Below are positions 12,287 to 24,343 of a DNA stretch of 64,000 nt, piece after piece; the first letter of the stretch is position 1, and the number at the start of each line of letters is the position of its first letter. Below the pieces are notes generated by a model, which saw only the letters and a program-made list of their open reading frames with translations, did not search any database and was not told the DNA's origin. A program made the position numbers and the translations under genes. The stretch covers positions 42,370,287 through 42,434,286 of the forward strand of contig NC_092326.1 in the NCBI RefSeq assembly GCF_036785885.1, written 5' to 3'. The stretch comes from Coffea arabica. Lineage: Eukaryota > Streptophyta > Magnoliopsida > Gentianales > Rubiaceae.

Positions 12287-15035
12287 CTAAGGTTTCAGAA
12301 GAGGGCAGCCTTCCTTGATAAGCACAAAAATACTGCCTCCATCTCCCCTTGAAATCCGAAGCTCATCATCCAGGTATGTGGTGAGAAGCCACGACTCGGC
12401 ATTCCTATTAGAAAGAGAGAATTTCAGTGGTGGTCGGCTAGAAATGGACTTTGCGACTGAGGATGCTGTGTCCTGGACAGAAGTAAGCAAGCCCTTAACG
12501 GGGTTAAGATCGATCTTTTGTCCCAGAAGCTCCACACTTTCTGGCAGCTCAATGGAGTCTGTCAACTGGGGAGTTCCAATGACACCTTCTTCAAACTTTA
12601 TCTGAAAATGAAGTAAGCGCAATTTACGCGAGTAGCACCAACTTGTACCAAATAAAACAAAAGTGAAATAGGGCAAGATTAACATCTCCGTAATGACAAA
12701 GTTTAGAGCACTCCAGAAGAGTAAATTGACATAAAGACCACAAAGACCTTTACAATATGAAGCTCCAAAAAACACAAACACAGATTCTTGTTCATAAGAG
12801 AAAGGGCCCCCATGCTATTTAAGGACTATAAAAAGCACATCATTACAACATGAGAATGTCCTTCAGATGATCTACAAGACGAAGGTCAGAAACCAACCTG
12901 CACGCGCTTGGGACTGCGGACTTCAAATTTGGCATTTGTAGTAATGGACGTCGTAGCCAATGGCCCAGCAAACTGGACGACATTCTCAACAGAGAAGGCC
13001 TCTGAGTCAATGGTCTGTGATATCTCCTCCACCTTCACCAAGGGCAGTGTGCCTCTCGACAACAAAGGAAACAATCCAATAAAAGACGTGTACCTGCACT
13101 GACTCGCATGAAAGAGTTTTGGCATCACCAATTGATTAAACTGACATGACTAGAGAGTTTTTCATCGAGGGTCCTTAACACAATCAAGTTTCTAGCTAGC
13201 TGCTAATACAACCAAGTTTGATTAAGCCATTTTCATTGACAAAAACATTCCATATTTCGAACCTAAACAACCTTGTAGGCAGTGCAAAAGAGACATCAAC
13301 AAGAATCACGATAACATGCATCTCCAACAGAAAAAAACAGTTTAAGCACCATGCATGGGTTTCAATTTGACCAATTGGATCAACTAATCAACGGGAAAAG
13401 TAAGTTTCCCCGGTCAGATAATTATCTCTGACCATCATTCAGCTGCACATCTCTCCAATTTCAATCGGTGAAGGAGTAACTGACGTAGATTCCTCAGACA
13501 GAATGTCCATCTCATCCACTGTGATTGTCTAAAAGAAGAAGAAGAATAAAGCAGAACTTTTGAAAACTAGCAGTTACTTCCAGCAACAACACACAAACTG
13601 ATAACCATACAAGCATTATTTGTTGTATGAGTTGTACGCTGATATCATTCATGAATAATCCCGACCTATTTGTGTGAATGCTATTAAAAATTTAACATTT
13701 TATTCCCTAGCTGGCAAGGCCAAATTTTATCATTAATTAGACAGCAAATGGCACAAATTGCCATTAAACTAATGACTATTTTTTTCAACTGCTATTGTTT
13801 TGTGACGAAAAAATGTATCTTTTCATTAGTTGCGTTATCAAAATTAAATTATTTTTTATAATTGAAATAACTATTTTGGCAAAATAAAAAAGTTTAGTGA
13901 CACAAATAGATAATTCTGAATAGCTTAGTGACTATTTTTGCTGTTAGCTCTTAATTAGAAACATCTTTCTTTGAGAGAAAACAAAAAAAAAAAAAAAAAA
14001 AAAAAAAGGCAAAACACATATCTGTGTTACTACTTACAACTAAATATTTGTGGCAACAGCCTGGTTAGTACGTCATATTGTAGGTGGTACGATTTAATTA
14101 CTCCTACACGAGCATTATGAAACCGCAATTACCCTTACAAGACCTGTCCAACCAACGTGCACAAAAGTTCGTCAAGGAAAACACACCAGGTCCATCAACA
14201 CTAGAAAAGTACCTTCACTGAGAGGTACAATCATTTAAAGGTTTAGTTCACCGTTAAAGGTCCACGTAAGTATATTCCCAAACTAAAGTACAAGAAATCG
14301 AAACAACCACATGCACACCCTTCGGCATTGGTTTTTTTTTTTTTTTTTTTCTTGGTTAAAAAAGAAAGTATGGAGATGGAAGGGATTTGAACTCATGACC
14401 TCTAATTTCGACGACAACACTTCCTACTCTATAAACAACAATAATTTTGGGGGAAAAAAGGAAAATTAGGATGAAATCGAAACTCATGGAACTGAACCTA
14501 GAAGGAGGATAAAAAGTACTTATCATAAAACTGATACAGGGTGCAATAATTAAACTTAAAAAGGAAAGATGATTAGCACTCACGCAAGAATCCATTTGCC
14601 ATTGAGCAGAGTCAACGCCTCAGTTGGAGCCGGAGTTGGGTTTTTAGCCTCCAGCTGGGTGATCAGTTCCACCACCTCCGCCCTCGTCTCGCTGCTGGCA
14701 TTCAATCCTCTATCGGTTCCATAAAACGAGTCCACCAACCGTTTCTTCAAGATATCAATCTCCCTCGGCTCCTTTGGCTGCGGCTCCTCCGCCACCGCAA
14801 CCCCGGCTGCTTCCTCCTCTGGGCCATAATCATCGCCTGCAGCCACCAGTACTACAAACCCAGGCCTTTTCTTTGACGATTCTTTGATTGAAATAGAGCT
14901 TTGGAGCGGCTTTTTCAGTCCGAAATCGGTGAAATTCACGGCAGAATTTGAAACTTTAGTGCCGAATTGAGGATGTTGAAAGGTTTTAGACTTTATTGTG
15001 TATGAGAATTGATTGAAAGAAGTGATGGAAGCCAT
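12287..15035 (-). CDS. FBN: Plastid-lipid-associated protein / fibrillin
   Basis: Three exons: 15035-14584, 13093-12898 and 12601-12287, with GT-AG introns, giving 320 residues, the usual length for this family. Residues ~1-65 are Ser/Thr/Lys-rich with few acids, as expected for a chloroplast transit peptide. An acidic-Pro linker ([19 protein letters not shown]) follows, then the PAP/fibrillin domain from about residue 90 to the end: [72 protein letters not shown], and near the C terminus [20 protein letters not shown]. The family coats plastoglobules and chromoplast fibrils and stabilises thylakoid lipid. It closely resembles the fibrillin 1 (CHRB/PAP1) group, but the exact member is inferred. 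Intron 1 (1.5 kb) holds a SINE and a possible cryptic exon. Confidence 0.94.
14332..14445 (-). mobile_element. tRNA-derived SINE-like insert in fibrillin intron 1
   Basis: Read on the minus strand: a box-A-like stretch (TATAGAGTAGGAAGTGTTG), a box-B-like stretch (CATGAGTTCAAATCCCTTCC) and a poly-A tail, seen on the plus strand as the T run at 14332-14350. This is the classic order of a plant tRNA-derived SINE. The target-site duplication is not obvious, so the boundaries are approximate. Confidence 0.55.
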
Positions 15036-15349
15036 TTTTTGTGATGGAGATTGGGAATAGAGGAGCGTGTCCTGTTTGGAAGTGAAACAGAGAGATTTTG
15101 ATTTTTCGAAGCTGGAGCAAGAAACAGAGGAACTCTTATGAACTGTTTCGAGTCAGATTGGCTGTTTGCATGACTTGGCGGTTGACGGATAGTCAAAAGA
15201 CTTAACAGTCCTTGTTTTATTACCAAAGATTCGTTGCTTAATGAGGGTAATTTGGGGGTTTGGAGTTTGTTCTGCAGTCTTATAGTATCTCGACACGTGG
15301 TGGAATTTTACGAAGCAGGGTCAGATTGCACGTCTTTGATTAGTCAGTG
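15036..15349. other. Fibrillin 5' leader and promoter region
   Basis: Sequence upstream of the fibrillin start. No TATA box that I would defend and no other gene. Confidence 0.4.
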
Positions 15350-17080
15350 GGTCCATTTGGATTCCTTATTTTTTCTTCTGTTTTTGAAAAATTGTTTTTC
15401 ACATTCACCATATCCAAACATTATATCAAAAACAACTCCATATATATATTTCAATTTATATATTGCAATTATATATATTATATATATAATATTAATACAA
15501 ATTAAAATATACAAATTGAAATTTATATATTTATATATTATATAAATATTTATATACATTAATATTATACACAATATTTTATATTATACATAATATAATA
15601 TAATATACATAATATAATATACATAATATGTAATATTGTATACATAAATGTATAAATATTTATACATAATATATTATGTACATTATATTATAATATATAC
15701 ATTATTAATGTATAATATTATTATGTACATTATTGTGTATAATAATGTATAATAATGTTATGTATAATATATAATATACATAATATGTAATAATGTATAA
15801 ATGTATATTATGTATAATATCTTATATTATATATATTATATTATATATATACAATATTATGTATATTATACAATTTGAAAATTATATATAATATATTATA
15901 TATTATATAAATATTTAGATAATGAAATATACAATAAATATTACAAATTGAAATATTATATAAACACCATATTCATAATATTATAATATTTATAATTAAT
16001 ATTAATGTATATTATACATATTATATATTTATATATTATACATTTATATAAATGTACATTTATACATAATATATATATTAATGTATATTTATAATATACA
16101 TTTATATTATGTATTATATATAATATAATACATTTGTACATTTATATTAATATACATAATATTAATACATTTATACATTTGTATTAATTATATTAATACA
16201 TTTATACATAATATTAATATATATTTATAATATATTAATTTATACATTTATATAATAATCATTTATAATTTATGCATTTATAATGATATACACTTATACA
16301 TTTATAAATATATTTATATTATGTATTATATATAATATAATATATTTTTATATTTTTATATAAATATATAAATATATTTATTTATAAATATTTATAAATG
16401 TATTATAAATCCATAAATGTATTTTTATATAAAAATATAAAAATTATAAATTATAAATTATAATTTATACATTTATAATAATATACATTTATACATTTAT
16501 AAATATATTTATATTATGTATTATATATAATATAATACCCTTATAATACATTTATATATATTTATATAAATATATAAATATATTTATTTATATATATTTA
16601 TAAATGTATTATAAATGCATAAATGTATATAAATATAAAAATATGAAAATTATAAATCATAAAAATACTCAAAAATATGTTTTAAAAATACCTCTAAAAT
16701 AATCCAAAAAACATCTACAGTAAAAGTTTTTCATATAGTTTTTCAAAAACAACCCCAAAAACAACTAATTGAAACGGACTTGTATTTCAAAAATGAAATG
16801 CTACAGTGCTGTTTTTGGTGTTGTTTTTCAAAAACACCACTGTAGCATTTCGAATCTGAAAAACAAGTCCGTTTGGATTAGTTATTTTTGGGATTGTTTT
16901 TCAAAAATTATATGAAAAACTTTTACTGTAGATTTTTTTGGATTATTTTTAGAGGTATTTTTGAAACATATTTTTGAGTATTTTTAGAATATTATAATTT
17001 TTATATTTTTATATAAATATACATTTATGCATTTATAATACATTTATATTTACAAATGTATAAATGTATATTATTATAAA

Positions 17081-18224
17081 GGGCAAATTATCCAATTGGC
17101 CCTTGAACTCTTTATCTAGGTAAAAATAAGCCCCTCATCTATTTTTTGCTGACTTTAAGCCCTCGAACTTGTAAAATTGGGCACCCGTGACCCTTTTACC
17201 TGATTTCTCCGGTTTTGCAACCGGAAGGTCAATTCACACGAATGTCAGTGTGCTTCTTCAAAGGGCATTTTTGTCCGCATCTTCTAAGTAAAAAGGAACA
17301 ACTCCTCCTTCCCTCAATTTTTGCAAAACCCTCGCCGCCGCCGCTGTCTCAACCTGCCCCTCATCTGATTTTTAACCTTGCTTTGCCTTGAGATACATCA
17401 GCTCCACCACTGGCAAAATCAAGCCGTACAAAGCCAGGCGGCAAGAAGGGCAGCGAGGAGGATGAGAGAGAGGGGGTTGGTGAGGAGAGAAACGGCGACG
17501 ACATCGGTGATGACGGCGAGGTAATTGACGCGGAAGTAGGCGTAATTCTTGCGGATGCGTTGGGTGGCATCGGAGATGGAGTCAGGCTTGGAGAAAGCGG
17601 AGCGATCAGCGAGCTCAGACCAGGGGCGGCGGCTGGCGAGGCCGTTGCGGACGGTATCGCTGATATGATTTATAAAAGCACGGAAGGCGGAGGGGTCCGG
17701 ACGACTGAATGGAGTCGGTTGTGGTGGTGGTGGCGGCGGCGGAGGGCTGAGGGTTGGTGATTGGAAGGATGGCGGGCGACGAGGAAGCCATTCCAATTCC
17801 CAATTTCTGATCTGAGGCCTCTGGTACTTTTCTTCTCTTATTATTGTTATTATTATTTTAAAGCTGTGTTTCTTTTTCAGAGGGAGGGAGAAATAGACAA
17901 AAGGCAATCTACTACTAACTAAAGGGGGAATTGGATGAACTTGAGGGTCAGGTTGAGAAAGCGGCGGCGGCGAGGGTTTTGCAAAAATTGAGGGAAGGAG
18001 GAGTTGTTCCTTTTTACTTAGAATATGCGGACAAAAATGCCCTTTGAAGAAGCACACTGACATTAGTGTGAATTGACCTTCCGGTTGCAAAACCGGAGAA
18101 ACCAGGTAAAAGGGTCACGGATGCCCAATTTTACAAGTTCGAGGGGTTAAAATCAGCAAAAAATAGATGAGGGGCTTATTTTTACCTAGACAAAGAGTTC
18201 AAGGGCCAATTGGATAATTTGCCC
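17081..18224. mobile_element. Pack-MULE (Mutator-like element carrying a captured gene fragment)
   Basis: The terminal inverted repeats begin GGGCAAATTATCCAATTGG and extend about 280 bp on each side (17081-~17362 and ~17942-18224) with only about nine mismatches, roughly 97% identity by eye. Perfect 9-bp target-site duplications TATTATAAA flank it (17072-17080 and 18225-18233), diagnostic of Mutator-like transposition. The 580-bp interior is GC-rich against an AT-only background and carries a PRA1 gene fragment plus a second unrelated piece. No transposase. High arm identity implies a fairly recent insertion. Confidence 0.92.
17419..17791 (-). pseudogene. PRA1 family protein fragment captured by the Pack-MULE
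   Basis: PRA1 proteins are small four-helix membrane proteins of the endomembrane system that bind prenylated Rab GTPases. The fragment includes a 5' leader, an ATG at 17791 (MASSSPAILPITNPQPSA), and then, in a different frame, the family core: PSAFRAFINHISDTVRNGL, RRPWSELADRSAFSKPDS, RIRKNYAYFRVNYL and a first hydrophobic stretch ending LLAALLAAWL. The initiating frame and the core frame differ by one base, the change lying in the GCC/ACC repeat after PQPSA. Homology stops at about 17431, after LAAWL. The rest of PRA1 is missing and a stop follows at 17419-17421. PRA1 genes are typically intronless, so capture of genomic DNA and of cDNA look alike here. Confidence 0.88.
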
Positions 18225-19625
18225 TATTATAAATTATAAATTATAAATGAATATTATATAAATGTATAAATTTTAAATTATAATTTTTATATAAATATAC
18301 ATTTATGTATTTATAATACATTTATAAATAAATATATTTATATATTCATATAAAAATATATAAATGTATTATATTCTATATAATACATAATATAAATATA
18401 TTTATAAATGTATAAGTGTATATTATTATAAATGCATAAATTATAAATGAATATTATAAATATATTATAAATTATAAGTGTATATTATTATAAATGTATA
18501 AATTAATATATTATAAATATATATTAATATTATGTAGAAATGTATTTATATAATTAATATAAATGTATATATGCATTAATATTATGTATAAATGTAAAAT
18601 TAATATTATGTATATTAATATAAATGTATAAATGTATTATATTATATATAATACATAATATAAATGTATATTTAAATGTATAAGTGTATGTTATTAAAAA
18701 TATATAAATTATAAATGAATATTATATAAATGTATAAATTAATATATTATAAATATGTTTTAATATTATGTTGAAATGTATTAATATAATTAATATAAAT
18801 GTATACATGTATTAATATTATGTATATTAATATAAATGTATAAATGTATTATATTATATATAATATATAATATAAATGTATATTATAAATATACATAAAT
18901 ATTAATATATTATGTATAAAAATATACATTTATATAAATGTATAATATATTATATATTATATTATATATAATTTATATAACATATAATATTTATGTAAAT
19001 ATATTATAAATATATAAAAATATATTTTAAATAAAATAAAATATTTATGATATGTATATGTAAATATATAATATTAGAAATGTATAATATATATAATATA
19101 CATTAATATTAATATAATTTATATATAATATAGATAATTGAAATATACATATTAATATATATTATAAAACAAAATTGCATAAATATATTTATAAATTTAT
19201 ATATAAATAAATGTATTTCTATAAATATATAATATTTATTTCAATTGACATAATATATATAATATTATACATAATTGAAATAAATATATTTATATTAATA
19301 TAATATATATAATATACATAATTGAATATACATGTTAAAATACATAATTGAAATATACATATTAAAATATATAATTAAAATATATTAAAATATAATTGAA
19401 ATATACATGTAAAATACATAATTAAAATATACAAATTGAAATATACTTATTAAAATATACAAATTAAATATGCATAATTGAAATATATTTGGAGTTGTTT
19501 TTGATATATTGTTTGGATTGGTGTTTTTGAAGTTGTTTTTGAAATACATATTTACTGTAGCATTTGGAATGTGAAAAACAGTTTTTCAAAAACAGGCTCA
19601 AAAACACCAATCCAAACGTACCCTA

Positions 19626-21480
19626 TGTTTATGATACAAGTGAAATATCATTTGAAAAAAAAATTGATATCCAAACATAGCCGTCCTCATCCAAGATTTG
19701 TCATAATATTACTTAATACCTCTAAAATTTGCAAAATCTCTCTTACCTCCGTGCCCGTGATAAGACTACGATGTCCCTAGTGAAGATCATTTATTGATGA
19801 TACTACCCCAGGTAATCCAAGTATTAATTACTATAAAAAAAACCAAGGGAAAAAATAGTTTTTAGAACAATAAAATCTAGACAAAAAATAACCAAATTGC
19901 CATCCCATATTCGCATCAGTTTGGGTGTATTTTTTAACATATTTAAATAAAAACAATACTTCTTGTTGGAGTCTATACTTTCTTGCTCTTGGAAAAATTG
20001 AAAAAAAAAAAAAAAAAAAAAAGACGAGCAGATTTTGATGACTACCGAAAAAGCACAAAAAATTGATGGGTTGAACTAAATTGGCTGAAAGAGGAACAAT
20101 TTGGCAAGACTAGACCTTGCTCACAAGAAACCTGTCTGAAGATCTCAAGGCTTATCCCCTCAGTGAGGGTTAATTAGATAACCTTCTGCCATTATCGAGT
20201 CATTGAAAATAACTCTCGAAAACCAAATACTTAGTGAGATTTTTTTTAAAAAAAGCTGCTTCTTTTAAGGCACGTCATCCTGGTGGTGATGTTAATTTAA
20301 TATTGAGCGTTCATGGTTTGGGTCGAAATTTGTAATAATTGCGTCCCTAATAAACAACAGATTAGTCACGTTGATGTGCATCAATGGAAATGCTGATTTG
20401 ATCCCAAACGGTCCTCGTCCGTTAGGCAAGTCACCAAGCTCACGTGGCCACAAAGGGCTTCGACAGTAGTTGCGTTACGTGTGGGTAATCGTTGTTAAAC
20501 AGGATTGCCGGTTGAAATGCAAACCGCGAAGACGTGCTAATTTCACAAAGTCGAGGAACACGCAAAACTAGTGCCCCCAAATGTCCATCCAAACGGGTCC
20601 TTAACTCCTCCTTTTATTTAGTTGTTCAAGACGAGACTCAAATACTTCCCGTAAATGCCTCTCCAGAGTCCGAGGGGCTATTTCATAACTCTACTTAATG
20701 TTACAAATTAAGTCATTTAGAACTTATTAGAATGTTAGTTTGTGTATAAAATTTTTAAGTAAAAAATATTTGTAAAACTTTTTTATTTGACTACACATAC
20801 TACATACCTCACATACTCTCATATATGCTCTCACATAGAATGTGCTGCTAGTGCTCAATGCGCGCCCAATGTGCGTGCAATCAAAAGATATATAATATTT
20901 ATGGTCATATATTTTAAATAAGTTTTTTATTACTAAAGTAAACTTTAATTTTTTAAATATTTTTCATAAAATATTTTTATATTGGTAATTATAATATTTA
21001 GGGATAGTTATGTTGAAAACATGTACTTTAATAGTTATAAGTAAAACTAGTTATAGGTAATTAAAATAAAAATAGTTTTTATAAGAGTAAAAATAAAAGT
21101 TTGTAATAAAGTGGTGATAAATGTTAATTCTAAACCCTTTTCTCAGGCCTTATATATGGTATAGATATTTGTTTACTTTCTATTCAACACACATAGATGC
21201 ATGCATGCGCGCGCACACACACTCGCATGGAAATACACACACTTAAACACCATCTTTAAATTGTGTCATTATTTTTTTTTCTCTCTCTCTCTCTCTATTT
21301 TTTTTTTCACACAAACACACTTTCTTTCTCTCCAAATACATAAATAAAGGCAATTGTTTAAAGATAAAGACATATTATCTTTGTGAATTTCAATTCAACA
21401 TTATAATTCAATTTGTTATCAACTAGATACTACAACTTTATCACTTTAGCAATTTAATTTTAAATTTCGGAATTCAGATT
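19626..21480. other. Intergenic, no gene seen; CT/CA microsatellites
   Basis: Contains short poly-A, a CT-rich tract near 21280-21300 and CA-rich tracts near 21190-21330. No family-level coding similarity on either strand. Confidence 0.5.
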
Positions 21481-22640
21481 TTGGACTTTAATTTTAAATT
21501 TCCGCTATTGAATTGGACCTATCTGGGACTGAAGCATGGGCTCGGAAGCTTTCCACCTTGTCGTAGAGTGAGAGGAGCTTCCGATGACTTGATAGTATAA
21601 ATGTTGATACAAGTGAACCCCTTCTGTCACACCCAAGGGACTGGGATCTGCCGAGTTCAGTCAAATGGCCCAAGACGAAACTCCCCATCTTGCCACACTT
21701 TCCAGATCGTTTTTGAAGAAAGGGAATGCATCTGATCCTTAAAATTTCGGGCTGGGCTTGTGTTCCCTGATCCTACGCACAGAAGCAAGTGAAAGCTTTT
21801 TTGAAAGTTCCACGGAAGCTGAGTGACTGAGGTTACAATAGCAGCAAATGCTAGAACAAGTGAAATGCTAGAACAATATGACGTGAAGTATGGTTCAAAT
21901 CGAAGAAAACATGCCTTGTGGTCTCCGCAACATGTCTTGAATCACTAATTCGAACCATACTTGAGGATTTAAAATAATTGCTGCATTTTTATTTTTCTTC
22001 CAATTTATCTAATTTTTAATATTCATTTTTAAGATTTAAAATAATTATTAATTCAAAACTATTTATAGAAGCAAAAATATGATTTTTATAAAATAATAAG
22101 CAAAAACTTTTTTTAAAATTTTTTTGGATTGCTTCAAGGTTAATAAAATTAATGCATATGGATCTGTTAATAAAATGGCCTCAATAAGGGCATTTTCGGC
22201 ATTAAGGGGGTTTTTGTTAAATGTTTGATCATTCAAAGGGTGAGACTGTTATTTGGACAGATTATAGGGATTGATTGGTAATATGATCAAACCTCAGGGG
22301 AGGTAAGTGTAATTAACCCTATAATTTATAAAAGGGTGTTTAACTTGAATATTGATTAAATCTATGGGCTACTTGCATCTTGTGCTTTAATCGAATAGCG
22401 TGTACTTTTCCTGAGTCTTCAGTCTTCACCTTCACGGGGTGATTGAAAAGCCTTGACGTTCAACCTGTGGATGCATATGATGCTATTAATTTCTTTACGC
22501 CAACCTAAATTATGGGAGGTTTTTTTTTTTTTCAACTGGATCAAAGATTTTATACTAGGATGAGACTTAACCGGGTTAAAGAGACTAAACAAAGGGAAAT
22601 TCATGATCTTTAAATTAGAGGAATGCACTGCTACACCTTT
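21481..22640. other. Intergenic, weak repeat-like sequence
   Basis: A 64-codon frame on the minus strand at 21494-21688 resembles no family I know. At 21877-21962 a short imperfect inverted repeat (AAGTATGGTTCAAAT / ATTCGAACCATACTT) suggests a transposon remnant. The stretch at 22170-22320 looks like a dispersed plant repeat. Confidence 0.4.
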
Positions 22641-22649
22641 TGTACGTTT

Positions 22650-22899
22650 ATGGTGATTTTGATAAAACTGAAATCTGAATTTATTAAATTATTGAATTGT
22701 TAAGTATAAATATAATATATTTGAGTACATGTCACATTCGGCGATAAGTGAATAGTTTATCACTTAATTTTTACTTAGAAAATTCAGTGTCACTTAATTA
22801 ATTTAAATGTTCAATATTTGGTTATCAAATAATTTGAATATATTAGGATCTAAATCCATTAATTTTAAGTGCTAAACTAAATTATCAATCAGGGCCTTA
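22650..22899. mobile_element. MITE, hAT-like appearance, copy 2
   Basis: Colinear with the element at 7610-7874: GATAAAACTGAAATCTGAAT, TTATTGAATTGTTAAGTAT, ACATGTCACATTCGGCGATA, GGATCTAAATCCATTAA and a GGGCCTT end occur in the same order. Terminal repeats are worn and no target-site duplication is recognisable. Confidence 0.6.
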
Positions 22900-23127
22900 G
22901 TTGAAAAAGTTTGAATCCTTAACTTACGGCTTAAACTAACATCATATGGGTTGCTCGTGACTAAACCATCTTGTAAAAATTCTAGAGTCCGAACCGAGTC
23001 TCGAAGGATGGCCTCTTCACTTCATATCGAGCCATTTATTGTTGCACTTTTTTGGTTGAACATCCCACGTTCGGATTTAGTGATATTTAGCAAAAGCAAT
23101 GAAAAGCTAAGGTTATATTGATACTCT

Positions 23128-23465
23128 TTCCAACAAACGTAAAGTGGAAGAAATCTAAATCTATTCCTCAATCCCACCCAAAAGGCAATTGCTGACTTCT
23201 GGGGGTGACTAAGGGACTTAAATCTCACTCACTCAACCCTCATTAGATCGATGTGGGAGAAATGGGGAATAGAAACGCTCGCACTCTTGGTTTTACCCTC
23301 AGCATTGGCTATTACCCTCAGCACTCTTGTTTTTTTCCAACAAACGCAAAGTGGAAGAAATCTAAACCTATTTCTCAATCCCATCCAAAAGGTAATTGCT
23401 GACTTTTGGGGGTGACCAAGGGACTTAAATCTCACTCACTCAACCCTCACTAGACCGATATGGAA
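23128..23465 (-). mobile_element. Dimeric USE/TATA retroposon-like element, copy C
   Basis: Two ~135-bp head-to-tail copies (about 23128-23258 and 23336-23465) share, on the minus strand, a TTTAAGTCCCTT start, a CACCCCCA(A/G)AAGTCAGCAATT core, and a TTTAGATTTCTTCCACTTT and CGTTTGTTGGAA end. The left copy has a perfect snRNA-type upstream element, TCCCACATCG (reverse of 23249-23258), 26 bp before TTTAAG. The other copy has a decayed TTCCATATCG at the same place. Layout matches the elements at 24344, 24714 and 52186. No target-site duplication recognised. Confidence 0.55.
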
Positions 23466-24343
23466 GAAAGGGGGAAGGGAAACGATCAACTCGATTGATT
23501 GAGGGCAAAATGATCAGCTCGATTGAAAGGGAAATAATGTGATGCCTGGGGTACGTGTCTCATGACATTCGAAGTCGTAGACTCGCAAATCAATTATGGC
23601 ATTTCTTTGTGTTAGGTTGCTCAATGATTAACCGTCCAAGATTAATCTGATTTAAAATTGTAGTATAATGGCACGGCACAGCGGTACAGAGATTAATTAT
23701 CAAGATAACAAAAACTAATAAAGACGAAAGGATCACAAATATATATATATATATAAATACTTTTCTTTAACAAGTCACAGGTGACCTACTTATTATATGT
23801 TCCGTTCCGTTTGATTTAAATGTTAGAAATGATTATTATGGGTCACTCTGCGGATAACATGATTTATTTAGTTAGTACATATTTTTTTGAGTCCTCAACT
23901 GTTATTGCATGTATTATTTGATCTTTTAAGGTGGATTTTGAGCGGTGCAAAGGTATTAGTATTAGTTAGTTAGAGCGGATAATTTAAGAAACTCTTCGAG
24001 ATTTCCGATAATTTGACCTACCACCGGTTCTTATTTTCCTTCATAATTTAAATGACTATAATATCCTCATAAAAGAATGGAACTCATCCTATTAAAAAAT
24101 TAAGGCAAAAAGCTTTTTATAGAGGAAAAAAAAATTATGAAAATAGGTAGTAAAAATCTGTCTTTTAATTCTTTGGGAAGTACTAATAATAGTTGAAGCA
24201 GTCCGTCCAATACAGGCAATTTGTTTCCTTTAATCCCAAATGTGGCCGGTTCTCAAGTTGAAGCAAATGCCATATGGGTAAACCTCGGAGAGTGAGCCTG
24301 CTTCCCATCAACTTTCTTGCCATCGTTATGGGCCACTTCTTCG

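Larger units (their letters stand above)
15350..19625. repeat. Giant AT-rich inverted-repeat block (MITE-derived), split by a Pack-MULE
   Basis: The left edge (CATTTGGATT, TTTTTGAAAAATTGTTTTTCACATTC, ATATCAAAAACAACTCCA) is repeated in reverse complement at the right edge (19490-19620). A second, head-to-head pair of the same kind of end (ACAAGTCCGTTTGGATTAG) sits in the middle at about 16655-16985. Between these, 15430-16650 and 18235-19490 consist almost wholly of A and T in variants of ATATTATATAAATGTATA. The simplest reading is two AT-expanded foldback MITEs meeting head to head. No genes apart from the captured fragment at 17419-17791; apparent ORFs here are low-complexity. Confidence 0.7.

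Noticed and set aside
15400-19480. Many short open frames in the AT-rich block
   Set aside because: They are translations of ATATTA low-complexity (I, Y, N, K only) and not genes.
21494-21688. Possible gene fragment on the minus strand
   Set aside because: No family resemblance, no splice context, and flanked by repeat-like sequence.
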